Of a DNA stretch of 64,000 nt, positions 7,097 to 15,848 are shown piece by piece. A program made the translations under genes and the position numbers. Position 1 is the first letter of the stretch, and each line of letters begins with the position of its first letter. The stretch comes from Microcella frigidaquae (GTDB taxonomy: Bacteria > Actinomycetota > Actinomycetes > Actinomycetales > Microbacteriaceae): the NCBI RefSeq assembly GCF_014200395.1, contig NZ_JACHBS010000001.1, positions 1,860,001 through 1,924,000 of the forward strand, read 5' to 3'. The notes beneath the pieces were generated by a model that saw only the letters and a list, made by a program, of their open reading frames with translations, made no database searches and was not told the DNA's origin.

Positions 7097-7732
7097 CTAG
7101 AGCAGACCGCGCTCCATCGCCAGGGTGACCGCCCGCGTGCGGTCGTTCACTCCGAGCTTCTCGAAGGCCCGCAGCAGGTGGGTCTTCACGGTCGCCTCAC
7201 CGACGAACAGGCGCTCGCCGATCGCGCGGTTCGAGAGGCCCTCGGCGACGAGCCGCAGCACCTCGGTCTCGCGCGGGGTGAGGGAGGACGGGGTGGGAGC
7301 GCGCATCCGTGACACCAGCTGCGTCGCGATCGCGGGCGACAGCGCCACCTCGCCTGCCGCGACCGACCGCACGCCGGCGATGAGTTCTTCGGCCGGCGCC
7401 GCCTTGAGCAGGTAGCCGCTCGCCCCCGCCTCGATGGCGGCGAGGATGCTCGCGTCGGACTCGTACGTGGTCAGCACGAGCACACGTACCGCGGTGTCGT
7501 GCTCGCGGATGCGGGCCGTGGCCGCGTCGCCGGTCAGTCCCGGCATCCGCACGTCCATGACCACCACGTCGGGACGCAGGGTGAGAGCTCGCTCGACCGC
7601 CTGCTCGCCGTCGGAGGCCTCGCCGATCACGGTGATGTCGGGTTCGCTGGCGAGAAGCGCGACGATGCCCGCGCGCACGACGGCATGGTCGTCGGCGACG
7701 AGCACGCGAATCCCGTTCTGCGCGCCGCTCAC
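7097..7732 (-). CDS. NarL/LuxR-family response regulator
   Basis: 211-aa DNA-binding response regulator. The receiver domain has the acidic pair ADD (14-15), the phospho-acceptor Asp60 in VVMDVRMPG, and the switch Thr in LVLTTYES. A LuxR-type helix-turn-helix occupies about residues 145-205 (LTPRETEVLRLVAEGLSNRAIG). It overlaps its histidine kinase by 4 nt and is the last gene of the four-gene set exporter ATPase, permease, kinase, regulator. It probably controls that exporter; the 18-bp palindrome at 10728-10745 upstream of the ATPase is a candidate target. Confidence 0.94.
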   Translation of the reverse strand: MSGAQNGIRVLVADDHAVVRAGIVALLASEPDITVIGEASDGEQAVERALTLRPDVVVMDVRMPGLTGDAATARIREHDTAVRVLVLTTYESDASILAAIEAGASGYLLKAAPAEELIAGVRSVAAGEVALSPAIATQLVSRMRAPTPSSLTPRETEVLRLVAEGLSNRAIGERLFVGEATVKTHLLRAFEKLGVNDRTRAVTLAMERGLL

Positions 7733-8919
7733 CGCGGGGCCTCCATCGTCGACGCCCCGGTGGGGTTCGGGATGCTCGCCGGCAGCTCGGCCACAATGAC
7801 CGTCCCGGCCCCGGGCGCGCTCGTCGCCCGGAGCGTGCCGCCGACGAGTGCGAGGCGTTCGTTCATGCCGCTCAGGCCAAACCCGGCGGGAGCGCTGTCG
7901 GGGTCGAACCCGATGCCGTCATCGCTCACGGTGAGCCGAATGCGACGCTCCGGGCCGCCCTCCGCGATGCCGACATCCAGCACGACTTGGCGAGCTCGGG
8001 CGTGCTTGCGGGCGTTGCTCAGGGCCTCCTGTGCGCACCGCAGCACGACCACTTCGGCGTCGCGCGAGAGGGCCACGCCCTCGTCGATCGCGAGCGAGAC
8101 GGCGACGCCGGTCTCACGTTCGAAGCGCTCGGCCAGCCGCTGCAGGGCGCCATCGAGCCCGAGCCCGTCGGTGTCGAGCGCGGCACCCGCGGCTACCAGG
8201 GCCCGGGTCTCGCCGAGCGCGGCGCGGGCGCCCTCTTCGATCATCGCGAGGGTGCCGTCGGGTGCGGCGGCCTCGCGGCGGGCGCGTTGGGCGAGCATGA
8301 CGAGGCCGGTGAGGTCTTGCGCGATCGTGTCGTGCAGCTCACGGGCTAGGCGCTCGCCCTCGGCCGCGGCCCCGGCCTCCCGGTTGAGGGCCGCGATCTG
8401 CTCTTGGGCGCCCTGCAGCTCGACCAGCAGCCGGCCGCGCTCCTCGCCCAGCTCGGTCATCCGGCTGATCCAGAACCCCATAGCCAGGCTGAACCCCAGG
8501 GCCAGCGACTGCGTGAACACGATCTGCCGGAGGTCGTCGGGCTCGGTGCCGATGCTCGCTGCGAACCCGACGCCGACCGCGAGCGCGACGGCGAGGTTGG
8601 CGAGCAGGGCATCGCGAAGCCTACTGCTGAACACCCAGGCGATCGGGTACGCGATCGCCTGCAGGATGGCGAGGGAGGCGAAGCCCGCGGTGGCCGTGCC
8701 CGCGGCGAGGGCCACTCCGAGAATCACAGCGACGGAGGTCTCGCCCGCCATGACCCGCCGATCACCCCACAGTGCCCAACTGGCGATGAGCATCCCGATG
8801 CCGGTCAGGGCCAGCGCGAGGCGCCAGGGGGTCTGCAGCGACAGCACGGCGAGCGCGCCAGCGAGGGCCGCCATGCCGAGCACGGCGACCCACCACCAAC
8901 GGCGCGCGGTCATGCGCAC
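7729..8919 (-). CDS. NarL/DesK-type sensor histidine kinase
   Basis: 396-aa membrane sensor of the HisKA_3 class. The first ~150 residues form about five hydrophobic segments with almost no extracellular domain, as in intramembrane-sensing kinases that detect lipid or antibiotic stress. A short coiled coil leads to the H-box RELHDTIAQDL with His196, followed by the HATPase motifs (CAQEALSNARKHA and DDGIGFDP). The GTG at 8919 has an upstream GGAAGGA at good spacing; an ATG two codons later is the alternative. It starts 3 nt after the permease gene, consistent with one transcript. Confidence 0.92.
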   Translation of the reverse strand: MRMTARRWWWVAVLGMAALAGALAVLSLQTPWRLALALTGIGMLIASWALWGDRRVMAGETSVAVILGVALAAGTATAGFASLAILQAIAYPIAWVFSSRLRDALLANLAVALAVGVGFAASIGTEPDDLRQIVFTQSLALGFSLAMGFWISRMTELGEERGRLLVELQGAQEQIAALNREAGAAAEGERLARELHDTIAQDLTGLVMLAQRARREAAAPDGTLAMIEEGARAALGETRALVAAGAALDTDGLGLDGALQRLAERFERETGVAVSLAIDEGVALSRDAEVVVLRCAQEALSNARKHARARQVVLDVGIAEGGPERRIRLTVSDDGIGFDPDSAPAGFGLSGMNERLALVGGTLRATSAPGAGTVIVAELPASIPNPTGASTMEAPR

Positions 8920-8922
8920 CGC

Positions 8923-9774
8923 TCAGCTGTCCTTCCGAATCCAGCGGAAGGTGAGGCTCGTCAAGATCAGCCCCGCGACGAGCCAGATGGCGAGCGCGAG
9001 CGCGATGCCCGGGTGGTCCCACGACTCGTTCTGCTCGAGCACCACGAGCTCATCGGGAAGGAAGACGCTGCGCATGCCCTGGGCCATCCACTTGAGCGGG
9101 AAGACGGCGGCCACGTTCTGCAGCCACTCGGGCAGGTCGCTGAACCGCAGGTAGACGCCCGAGATGAACTGCAGCACGAGCGTGATCGGGATGACGACCG
9201 CGGTCGCGCTCTTGCCGGAGCGCGGCACCGCGCTCAGGGCGATGCCGAGGATCGCCGAGCACAGCACGCCGAGCGTGAACACCCAGGCGAACACCCACCA
9301 ATTGGCGGGGTCCTCGGGCAACGGCACCTGGAACACCGTGAAGCCGAGCAGCAGGAGCACGGCCGCCTGCAGCAGACCGGTCACGAACGACTGCCCGAGC
9401 TTGCCGATGAAGTAGCTCATGACCGGCAGCGGCGAGCCGGCCAGGCGCTTGAGCGTGCCGTCGCTCTTCTCGACGGCGATGTCGATCGCCAGGTTCTGCA
9501 GGCCGCTCAGCAGCACGCCGGCGGCGAGCATGGCGGGCAGGAAGAACCAGGCCGCGGTGATCTCGTCGCCGTCGGCGGTCTGCCCGAAGCTCGCCTCGCT
9601 GAACGAGACCGAGAAGATCGTCAGCATCACGACGGGGAAGAGGAAGGTGAAGAACACCGTGTCGCCCTGGCGGAAGTAGGCGCGCACCTCGTAGCCGATG
9701 CGGAGTCCGCCGAGGCGGACCGCCCGGGCGAGCGGGCTCTCGCGGCGCCGCGTCGCCGTGGTGGTTGTGCTCAT
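8923..9774 (-). CDS. ABC-2 type exporter permease
   Basis: 283-aa integral membrane protein of the ABC-2 transporter family with six predicted hydrophobic segments. A large N-terminal loop follows the first segment (VFFTFLFPVVMLTIFSVSF), with SDGTLKRLAGSPLPVMSY as the conserved coupling region. It overlaps the ATPase gene upstream by 4 nt (ATGA) and is followed by the sensor kinase. Together they make a DrrAB-like drug or lipid efflux pump with its own two-component control. The substrate is unknown. Confidence 0.92.
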   Translation of the reverse strand: MSTTTTATRRRESPLARAVRLGGLRIGYEVRAYFRQGDTVFFTFLFPVVMLTIFSVSFSEASFGQTADGDEITAAWFFLPAMLAAGVLLSGLQNLAIDIAVEKSDGTLKRLAGSPLPVMSYFIGKLGQSFVTGLLQAAVLLLLGFTVFQVPLPEDPANWWVFAWVFTLGVLCSAILGIALSAVPRSGKSATAVVIPITLVLQFISGVYLRFSDLPEWLQNVAAVFPLKWMAQGMRSVFLPDELVVLEQNESWDHPGIALALAIWLVAGLILTSLTFRWIRKDS

Positions 9775-10670
9775 CGTGCCGCCTCCGTCTCGTTCAGGGC
9801 CTCCGAGCTCAGGTCGCTCGCGTGCTCGCGGCCGACGAGGTCGAGGTAGACGTCCTCCAGGCTCGGGCGGATCACCTCGAGGCCCTCGGGCTCGCCGCCG
9901 AGGCGGGCGACGAGCTCGGTGACGACGGCGGCCGGGGCGTGCGTGCGCCGCTCGTGCACCGTGCCGTTCTCGCGCCAGCGCACGAACGGCACGCGGGCAT
10001 CCGCGCCCCCGATCTCGTCGATCGGCGCGAGGTCGACCATGCGGCCGCCCGCGATGATGCCGGCCCGGTCGCCGAGCTGGGCGGCCTCGTCGAGGTAGTG
10101 GGTGGTCAGCAGGATGCTCGTGCCCTCGCTCTGCAGCGTGCGGATCAGCTGCCAGAAGCTCCGGCGCGCCTCGGGGTCGAAGCCCGTCGTCGGCTCGTCG
10201 AGGAACAGCAGCTCGGGCCGACCGACGATGCCGACCGCGACGTCGACGCGGCGACGCTGCCCACCCGAGAGCTTGCGGATCAGGGCGCCCGCCTTGCTCT
10301 CGAGCCCGACGGCGGCGATCACCTCGTCGACGTCGCGCGGGTTCGGGTACAGCGCCGCGAAGTGGCGCAGCTGCTCGGCGACGGTGACGTTGCCGCTCTC
10401 GCCGCTCGACTGCAGCACGATGCCGAGGCGGGCCTTCCAGTCGAGCCCGCCCTTCTGCGGGTCGACGCCGAGCACGCTCACGGCACCGCTCGTGCGGTCG
10501 CGGTACCCCTCGAGGATCTCGATGGTGGTCGACTTGCCGGCCCCGTTCGGGCCGAGCAGGGCGAAGGTCTCGCCGCGGTGGATGTCGAAGCTCACGCCGT
10601 CGACGGCGGTCAGGTCGCCGTAGGCCTTGCGCAGGTCGCGCACCTCGACGACGTTCTCAGGTGACGTCAT
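9771..10670 (-). CDS. ABC-2 exporter ATP-binding protein, DrrA-like
   Basis: 299-aa ATPase of a drug-resistance/lipid exporter. Walker A is GPNGAGKST, the signature is KLSGGQRRRVDVAVG, and Walker B is LLFLDEP followed by TTGFDPEARRSFW; the switch His is in LLTTHYLDEA. The C-terminal ~70 residues are the extra domain typical of DrrA-type ATPases. The ATG at 10670 (MTSPEN) is preferred over an extension to 10760, because the extra residues would read through the palindromic control region shared with lsr2. First gene of the operon. Confidence 0.93.
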   Translation of the reverse strand: MTSPENVVEVRDLRKAYGDLTAVDGVSFDIHRGETFALLGPNGAGKSTTIEILEGYRDRTSGAVSVLGVDPQKGGLDWKARLGIVLQSSGESGNVTVAEQLRHFAALYPNPRDVDEVIAAVGLESKAGALIRKLSGGQRRRVDVAVGIVGRPELLFLDEPTTGFDPEARRSFWQLIRTLQSEGTSILLTTHYLDEAAQLGDRAGIIAGGRMVDLAPIDEIGGADARVPFVRWRENGTVHERRTHAPAAVVTELVARLGGEPEGLEVIRPSLEDVYLDLVGREHASDLSSEALNETEAAR

Positions 10671-10727
10671 GGCTCCAGCATCCCGCGCCGGCGCGGTCGG
10701 CGGTACCTCCGCCCGGCGGATTCGCGG

Positions 10728-10745
10728 GTCCACCGATCGGTGGAC
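10728..10745. promoter_or_regulatory. perfect 18-bp palindrome between exporter operon and lsr2
   Basis: GTCCACCGATCGGTGGAC is fully self-complementary and lies in the 163-bp gap between the divergent exporter ATPase (start 10670) and lsr2 (start 10834). It is a likely binding site, perhaps for the NarL-type regulator at 7097-7732. Confidence 0.55.
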
Positions 10746-10792
10746 GGCAGGAATGCGCAATTCCCATTGCGTTTAGTGCGTGACATTTCCGA

Positions 10793-10798
10793 TAAACT
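10793..10798 (+). promoter_or_regulatory. -10 element upstream of lsr2
   Basis: TAAACT lies in an A/T-enriched stretch about 35 nt before the lsr2 ATG, the kind of sequence Lsr2 itself prefers; autoregulation is possible. No clear -35 is visible at ideal spacing. Confidence 0.4.
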
Positions 10799-10833
10799 CA
10801 CTGCGGTTTACACGAATACCGAGGGGAATTCTC

Positions 10834-11169
10834 ATGAAGCGCATTACCACCGAGCTGGTCGACGACCTCGACGGCACCGTCATCGGCCCCGGCGAGGGCG
10901 GCACGGTCACCTTCGCGCTCGATGGCGCGAGCTACGAGATCGACCTCGGGCGGCCCAACCAGCAGGCGCTGCGGGATGCCCTCGCACCGTTCATCGCGCG
11001 CGCCCGGTCGACCGGCCGTCGTGCGGGCGCCGCGCCGCGCAAGCGCGCCGCCGCCAGCGGTGACACCGCCGCGGTGCGCGAGTGGGCGCAGAAGAACGGC
11101 TACACGGTCGGCGACCGCGGCCGCATCCCGGCCGAGGTGCGCGAGGCGTACGCCGCCGCGCAGCGCTAG
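10834..11169 (+). CDS. lsr2: Lsr2 nucleoid-associated protein
   Basis: 111-aa histone-like protein of actinobacteria that bridges DNA and silences A/T-rich genes. The N-terminal dimerisation part has the usual VDDLDGTVIGPGEGGTVTF strand, and the C-terminal AT-hook-like DNA-binding domain carries REWAQKNGYTVGDRGRIPAE, where the RGR tripeptide enters the minor groove. A basic Ala/Arg linker separates them. ATG 10834 gives the canonical MKRITTELVDDLDG start; an in-frame ATG at 10780 lies upstream of the -10 element. Confidence 0.96.
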   Translation: MKRITTELVDDLDGTVIGPGEGGTVTFALDGASYEIDLGRPNQQALRDALAPFIARARSTGRRAGAAPRKRAAASGDTAAVREWAQKNGYTVGDRGRIPAEVREAYAAAQR

Positions 11170-11178
11170 AGCAGAACG

Positions 11179-11234
11179 GATAGCTGACCGCGCCTAGCGC
11201 GGCGCTGCGCTGATAGCTGGCCGCGCTAGCGCGG
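11179..11234. repeat. imperfect direct repeat over the argO/lysE-type stop codon
   Basis: GATAGCTGACCGCGCCTAGC and its continuation (11179-11202) recur with one substitution and one deletion at 11212-11234, a period of 33 nt. The second copy contains the stop codon of the minus-strand exporter gene. Confidence 0.8.
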
Positions 11235-11238
11235 CCAG
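11217..11238. terminator. perfect 22-bp palindrome between convergent lsr2 and exporter genes
   Basis: Arms CTGGCCGCGC (11217-11226) and GCGCGGCCAG (11229-11238) meet at TA. The palindrome overlaps the stop codon of the exporter gene and lies 48 nt after lsr2, so it could end transcription from both sides. There is no T-run. Confidence 0.5.
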
Positions 11239-11897
11239 ACCAGCGACACGGCGATCGCGACCATCACGACTGCGATGCCCGCGTCGAGCCAGCGCCACGC
11301 CCGCGGGGTCGATAGCCAGCGTCCGAGGTAGCGCGCGCCGAAGCCGAGCGCCGTGAACCACAGCACGCTCCCCAGCATCGCGCCCGCGCCGAACAGCCAG
11401 CGCTGGTCCTCCCACGTGCTCGCGATCGACCCGAGCAGGAACACCGTGTCGAGGTACACGTGCGGGTTCAGCCAGGTCAGGGCGAGCGCCGTCAGCAGCA
11501 CCCCGCGCAGACGGGCGGGTGCCGCGACGATGGTCGCCGGGCGTCCGTCGCCCGGTCCGGCGGGCGCTGCGCTGTCCGCCGACTGCGGCAGGGCGCTGTC
11601 GATGGTGAGTGCGCCAGGGGGGCGCCAGGCGCGGCGTGCGGCGAGCATCCCGTACCCGACGAGGAAGGCCGCGCCCGCCCAGCGCACGACGTCGATCAGC
11701 CACGGAACGACCTCGAGAACGGCACCCAGACCGGCGATCCCCGCGGCGATGAGCACCGCGTCGGAGACGGCGCAGATGATGACGACCGCCAGCACGTGCT
11801 CGCGTCGGATGCCCTGCCGCAGCACGAACACGTTCTGCGCGCCGATCGCGATGATCAGCGACAGGCCGAGGCCGAGCCCGGCGAGAAGAGCGGTCAT
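11226..11897 (-). CDS. lysE: LysE/ArgO-family amino acid exporter
   Basis: 223-aa inner-membrane exporter of basic amino acids, with six hydrophobic segments. Signature stretches are [19 protein letters not shown] near the N-terminus and [20 protein letters not shown] in the middle, where the Asn-Pro-His and Asp are typical of the LysE superfamily. The gene is divergent from an ArgP/LysG-type activator, the classic arrangement in which intracellular lysine or arginine switches on export. Its ATG lies 6 nt after a minus-strand TAGGGT -10, so the mRNA is probably leaderless. Lysine versus arginine preference cannot be told from sequence. Confidence 0.93.
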   Translation of the reverse strand: MTALLAGLGLGLSLIIAIGAQNVFVLRQGIRREHVLAVVIICAVSDAVLIAAGIAGLGAVLEVVPWLIDVVRWAGAAFLVGYGMLAARRAWRPPGALTIDSALPQSADSAAPAGPGDGRPATIVAAPARLRGVLLTALALTWLNPHVYLDTVFLLGSIASTWEDQRWLFGAGAMLGSVLWFTALGFGARYLGRWLSTPRAWRWLDAGIAVVMVAIAVSLVWPR

Positions 11898-11903
11898 GCC
11901 ATG

Positions 11904-11960
11904 ACCCTACGGTCGCTTCAGCAGTCACTCCAGTTAATGATTCTTGATGACCATTAGCCT
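11904..11960. promoter_or_regulatory. divergent leaderless promoters of the lysE/lysG-type pair
   Basis: Minus strand: TAGGGT (11904-11909) ends 6 nt before the exporter ATG. Plus strand: TAGCCT (11955-11960) ends 6 nt before the regulator ATG. The 45 bp between them (11910-11954) is A/T-rich for this genome and should hold the regulator's binding site. Confidence 0.6.
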
Positions 11961-11966
11961 CAGTTC

Positions 11967-12854
11967 ATGGAACTCTCGATCGAACTCGCCCGCACGGTGC
12001 TCGCCGTCGTCGATCTCGGAACCTTCGACGCAGCCGCCCGGCGACTGCGCGTGACGCCATCTGCCGTGAGCCAGAGGGTTCGGGCGCTCGAGCACCAGCT
12101 GGGTCAGGTGCTCCTCGTGCGCGAGAAGCCCGTGCGACCGACCCCTGCCGGCCGCACGATCGTGCGGCTCGCTCGACAGCTCGCGCTTCTCGAGCAGGAG
12201 GCACGGGCGGAGCTCGGTGCCGGCGACACGGGGGTCGCGATCGTCACGGTCGCGGTCAATGCCGACTCTCTGGCCACCTGGTTGATGCCGGCCCTCGGCC
12301 CTCTCTTCCGCACCGACGACCTCGTCGTGCAGGTGCATCGCGATGATCAGAACCGCACCGCAGAGCTGCTCGAGTCGGGGGACGCCATGGCGGCGGTGAC
12401 CGCACGGGCCGCGGCGGTCGCGGGCTGCGTCGTGAGGGCGCTGGGGTCGATGCGCTACCGTGCGGTCGCCACCCCCGCCTACGTCGCGCGGCACGGCGGC
12501 GGGCCGGGGATCGATTGGCTGCGCGATGCTCCGCTCGTGCAGTTCGACCGGCACGACGATCTCCAGCACCGTTACCTCCGAGCCTGCGGAGTCGACCCTG
12601 ACGAGCCGCCGCGGCACGTGATCCCCTCCTCGACGGAGTTCGCCGCCGCGGTGCACCTCGGCGCGGGGTGGGGGATGCTGCCCGATGCCCAGTGCGATGC
12701 GGCGCTCAGCGACGGCCGCCTCGTGCTCATCGGTGGGGACCCGATCGAGGTCGAGCTGTACTGGCAGCAGTGGAGCCTGCGGTCGTCGTCGCTCGACCGC
12801 GTTGCCGACGCCGTTGAGACGGGAGCACGGGCCGCGCTGCGGCCCGCCGCCTGA
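11967..12854 (+). CDS. lysG: LysR-family regulator, ArgP/LysG type
   Basis: 295-aa LysR-type activator. The winged helix-turn-helix is residues ~5-65 (FDAAARRLRVTPSAVSQRVR), and the effector domain begins near residue 90 (GVAIVTVAVNADSLATW), a segment diagnostic of the ArgP/LysG subfamily that senses lysine, arginine or histidine. It is divergent from the LysE-type exporter and expected to activate it when basic amino acids accumulate. It stops 3 nt from the end of the convergent aminotransferase gene. Confidence 0.93.
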   Translation: MELSIELARTVLAVVDLGTFDAAARRLRVTPSAVSQRVRALEHQLGQVLLVREKPVRPTPAGRTIVRLARQLALLEQEARAELGAGDTGVAIVTVAVNADSLATWLMPALGPLFRTDDLVVQVHRDDQNRTAELLESGDAMAAVTARAAAVAGCVVRALGSMRYRAVATPAYVARHGGGPGIDWLRDAPLVQFDRHDDLQHRYLRACGVDPDEPPRHVIPSSTEFAAAVHLGAGWGMLPDAQCDAALSDGRLVLIGGDPIEVELYWQQWSLRSSSLDRVADAVETGARAALRPAA

Positions 12855-12857
12855 GAC

Positions 12858-14066
12858 CTACCGCGTGCCGAACAGGGCCTGCACGCGCTGGATGCCCTCG
12901 AGGAGGTCGGCGTCGCCGAGCGCGTAGCTGAAGCGCAGGTAGCCGCTCGGCCCGAAGGCCTCGCCGGGCACCGCCGCGACCTCGGCGTGCTCGAGGATCA
13001 GGTCGGCGAGCTCGAGCGAGGAAGTGGGCGTCGAGCCCTTCCACTCGCGACCGAGCAGCCCGGCCACATCGACGTAGACGTAGAAGGCGCCGGTCGGCGT
13101 GGGCGTGATCATGCCCGGAATCCGGTTGAGCTCGGCGACGGCGACCTTCCGGCGGCGGTCGAAGGCCTCGCGCATGGTCGCCACTGCATCCTGCGGGCCG
13201 GTGAGGGCGGCGATCGCGGCGCGCTGCGAGATGTTGGCGACGTTGCTCGACAGGTGCGACTGCAGGTTGGAGGCGGCTGCGATGACGTCGGTCGGGCCGA
13301 CCATCCAGCCCACGCGCCAGCCGGTCATCGCGTAGGTCTTGGCCACGCCGTTCACGAGGATGGTCTGCTCGGCGAGCTCCGGCACGGCCTCGACGATCGA
13401 CACGGCGCGCGCCCCGTCGTAGGTCAGCGCCTGGTAGATCTCGTCGCTGATCACCCAGATGCCGTGCTGCAGGGCCCACTCGCCGATGGCCTTCGTCTGC
13501 TCGGGGCTGTACACCGAGCCGGTCGGGTTCGAGGGGCTCACGAACAGCATCGCCTTCGTGCGCGGGGTGCGGGCGGCCTCGAGCTGCTCGACGGTCACCA
13601 GGTAGTCCTGGTCGGCACCCGCGAACACGTCGACGGGTACGCCGCCAGCCAGGCGGATGACCTCGGGATAGGTGGTCCAGTACGGCGAGGGCAGCAGCAC
13701 CTCGTCGCCCTCGTCGACGATCGTGGCGACCGCCTGGAAGACGGCCTGCTTGCCGCCGTTGGTGATGATCACCTGGCTGGCCGGCACCGTGAGCCCGCTG
13801 TCGCGCGCGGTCTTCTCGGCGACCGCCTCGCGCAGCTCCGGCAGACCGGCCGCCGGGGTGTAGCGGTGGTTCTTCGGGTCGCGCGCGGCCGCGACCGCCG
13901 CCTCCACGATGTGCTCGGGGGTCGGGAAGTCGGGCTCGCCGGCTGCGTAGCTGATCACGGGGCGTCCCGCGGCTTTCAGCGCCTTGGCGCGGGCGTCGAC
14001 CTTGAGGGTCGCGGATTCGGCGATGGCGGCGATGCGGCGGGCGATGCGGGCGGAGTCGGCGGTCAC
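12858..14066 (-). CDS. class I pyridoxal-phosphate aminotransferase, aspartate type
   Basis: 402-aa fold-type I aminotransferase related to aspartate aminotransferase AspB/AspC (aspartate plus 2-oxoglutarate to oxaloacetate plus glutamate). PLP sites are visible: [11 protein letters not shown], the [11 protein letters not shown] loop, the Asp-Tyr region [12 protein letters not shown], and the Schiff-base Lys in [13 protein letters not shown]; the C-terminal substrate Arg is in GYLRFSYA. The GTG at 14066 is preferred to an ATG 24 nt upstream: a TAGAAT -10 lies 7 nt before it and homologues begin at a similar point ([19 protein letters not shown]). Divergent from the tRNA-Trp promoter. Confidence 0.92.
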   Translation of the reverse strand: MTADSARIARRIAAIAESATLKVDARAKALKAAGRPVISYAAGEPDFPTPEHIVEAAVAAARDPKNHRYTPAAGLPELREAVAEKTARDSGLTVPASQVIITNGGKQAVFQAVATIVDEGDEVLLPSPYWTTYPEVIRLAGGVPVDVFAGADQDYLVTVEQLEAARTPRTKAMLFVSPSNPTGSVYSPEQTKAIGEWALQHGIWVISDEIYQALTYDGARAVSIVEAVPELAEQTILVNGVAKTYAMTGWRVGWMVGPTDVIAAASNLQSHLSSNVANISQRAAIAALTGPQDAVATMREAFDRRRKVAVAELNRIPGMITPTPTGAFYVYVDVAGLLGREWKGSTPTSSLELADLILEHAEVAAVPGEAFGPSGYLRFSYALGDADLLEGIQRVQALFGTR

Positions 14067-14073
14067 GCCTGCG

Positions 14074-14079
14074 ATTCTA
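14074..14079 (-). promoter_or_regulatory. -10 element of leaderless aminotransferase promoter
   Basis: On the minus strand TAGAAT ends 7 nt before the GTG at 14066. The upstream ATG alternative at 14090 would lie before the -10 and could not be on this transcript. Confidence 0.6.
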
Positions 14080-14154
14080 GGGGCGGGCATCTGGTGGCGG
14101 TCATCGGATGCTCGCCCGGAGCCGCCCGTCCGCCCTCACGGAAGCGCCCTCGGG

Positions 14155-14183
14155 TTGGAGCAGCCCGCCGCGTCGCCTACACT
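14155..14183 (+). promoter_or_regulatory. promoter of tRNA-Trp and probably secE-nusG
   Basis: TTGGAG (14155-14160) and TACACT (14178-14183) with a 17-nt spacer lie about 55 nt before the tRNA. Confidence 0.7.
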
Positions 14184-14245
14184 GGGTCGAGGTAGTTGAT
14201 CTCTGCCATGCTTTCGCGTGCCTGCAGATCAGCCATCCACCGCAG

Positions 14246-14318
14246 AGGGCGGTGGCTCAATTGGTAGAGCAGCGGTCTCCAAAACCGCAGGTTGCAGGTT
14301 CGAGTCCTGTCCGCCCTG
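14246..14318 (+). tRNA. tRNA-Trp (CCA anticodon)
   Basis: 73-nt cloverleaf: acceptor AGGGCGG/CCGCCCT, anticodon stem GCGGT/ACCGC around CTCCAAA (anticodon CCA), T-arm GCAGG/CCTGT, discriminator G. The 3' CCA is not encoded. Lies directly upstream of secE, the conserved bacterial trpT-secE-nusG order. Confidence 0.98.
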
Positions 14319-14330
14319 CAGAGTCGTCGG

Positions 14331-14360
14331 CCCGGGAGGCTCCTCAGGGAGCCTCCCGGG
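14331..14360 (+). terminator. hairpin between tRNA-Trp and secE
   Basis: A 13-bp perfect stem (CCCGGGAGGCTCC with GGAGCCTCCCGGG) closes a 4-nt loop. It has no U-tract, so it may act as a partial terminator or as a 3' processing signal for the tRNA on a shared transcript. Confidence 0.6.
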
Positions 14361-14456
14361 AACGGCGGTGACATGCGCCGCAGCGCTCCCGGAGGGCGCG
14401 GCGCGAAGCACAGCAGCACCCGAGAAGACGACCGCGAGTCGTGAGGAGAGCATCAC

Positions 14457-14741
14457 GTGAGCAATGTGATCGACGAGCCCGGCGAGGACATCGTCGCGAA
14501 CGCGAAGAAGGACCGCGCCGAGAAGCGCGGCCCCTTCGGACGCATCGCCCTGTTCCTGCGCCAGGTGATCAGCGAGCTCAGCAAGGTGGTCACTCCCACC
14601 CGCCGCGAGCTCGTCACCTACACCCTCGTCGTGCTCGTGTTCGTGATCATCATGATGGCGATCGTCTCGGGCCTGGACATCGTGTTCCTGTGGCTCGTGC
14701 GGTTCATCTTCGGTGACGGAACGACGGCGGTGGGGCTGTAG
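14457..14741 (+). CDS. secE: preprotein translocase subunit SecE
   Basis: 94-aa single-pass subunit that clamps SecY in the Sec channel. The N-terminal half is charged and cytoplasmic. The conserved amphipathic segment FLRQVISELSKVVTPTRREL precedes one transmembrane helix (TYTLVVLVFVIIMMAIVSGL). GTG start with GAGGAGAG eight nt upstream. Followed by nusG after 45 nt. Confidence 0.96.
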   Translation: MSNVIDEPGEDIVANAKKDRAEKRGPFGRIALFLRQVISELSKVVTPTRRELVTYTLVVLVFVIIMMAIVSGLDIVFLWLVRFIFGDGTTAVGL

Positions 14742-14786
14742 CCCCGCCCCCCCGCACCCGCACCGTACTGAAGGAGAGAGACCACT

Positions 14787-15746
14787 GTGACCGAGAAGCT
14801 CCCCAGCGACCTCGACTACTCGACCGCCGCTGAGCAGTCGTCGGAGGAGGACGAGGCTCAGGAGGGCAACACCCTCGACGCCGACCTGCACGCGGCCGAC
14901 GCCGCCGAGCACCGCGCCATGCACGTCGTCGACGAGAGCGACGAGCCCGACCTCGACGGCCTGCTCGACGCGCTCGAGGCCGCCGCCGACCCGGAGGCCG
15001 ACGCCATCGTCGACGACGCGCTCGACATCGACTCGGCCGACGAGGCCGAGGCGGCCGCCGAGGCCACGCACGACGAGGCGGGCGACGAGGCGGCGACGGA
15101 TGCGGATGCCGAGGTCGACCCGGCTGAGGTCGATCCCTACGAGGAGTTCAAGCTCGAGCTGCGCATGAAGCCGGGCAAGTGGTACGTCGTGCACTCCTAC
15201 GCGGGCTTCGAGAAGCGCGTGAAGCAGAACATCGAGAACCGCAAGATCTCGATGAACATGGAGGACTTCATCTACGAGGTGCAGGTTCCCATGGAGGACG
15301 TCGTGGAGATCAAGAACGGTCAGCGCAAGCTCGTCACCCGCGTGCGGATCCCCAGCTACGTGCTCGTGCGCATGGACCTCAACGAGGACAGCTGGTCGGT
15401 CGTGCGCCACACGCCCGGCGTGACCGGCTTCGTCGGCAACGCCCACAACCCGACCCCGCTGCGCTTCGACGAGGCCTTCCAGATGCTGAAGTCGACCGTG
15501 CAGATCGCCGAGGCTCCGGCCAAGGCGGGCGGGGCGAAGGGCGGCGGTGTCGCGGCGCGCGTCATCCCGGCCGAGATCGACTTCGAGGTCGGCGAGACGA
15601 TCACCATCAAGGAGGGCTCGTTCGCGGGCCTCCCCGGCACGATCAGCGAGATCAAGCCCGAGAGCGGCAAGCTCACCGTGCTCGTCTCGCTGTTCGAGCG
15701 CGAGACCCCGGTCGAGCTCAGCTTCGACCAGGTCACCAAGCTCTAG
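14787..15746 (+). CDS. nusG: transcription termination/antitermination factor NusG
   Basis: 319-aa elongation factor that binds RNA polymerase and couples to ribosomes or Rho. Residues 1 to ~115 are a long, very acidic Asp/Glu/Ala extension usual in actinobacterial NusG. The NGN domain starts at [20 protein letters not shown] and contains [17 protein letters not shown]. The C-terminal KOW domain is [23 protein letters not shown] start with GGAGAGAG RBS. Confidence 0.96.
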   Translation: MTEKLPSDLDYSTAAEQSSEEDEAQEGNTLDADLHAADAAEHRAMHVVDESDEPDLDGLLDALEAAADPEADAIVDDALDIDSADEAEAAAEATHDEAGDEAATDADAEVDPAEVDPYEEFKLELRMKPGKWYVVHSYAGFEKRVKQNIENRKISMNMEDFIYEVQVPMEDVVEIKNGQRKLVTRVRIPSYVLVRMDLNEDSWSVVRHTPGVTGFVGNAHNPTPLRFDEAFQMLKSTVQIAEAPAKAGGAKGGGVAARVIPAEIDFEVGETITIKEGSFAGLPGTISEIKPESGKLTVLVSLFERETPVELSFDQVTKL

Positions 15747-15848
15747 CCCCCACGAACCCCCTCACCCCAGTTCACCGCGGCGCGCAGAGGGCGCGCAGGC
15801 GGGAGCGCAGCATCCACCCGGGTGCTGCTCGACAGAAAGAAGAAGAAC

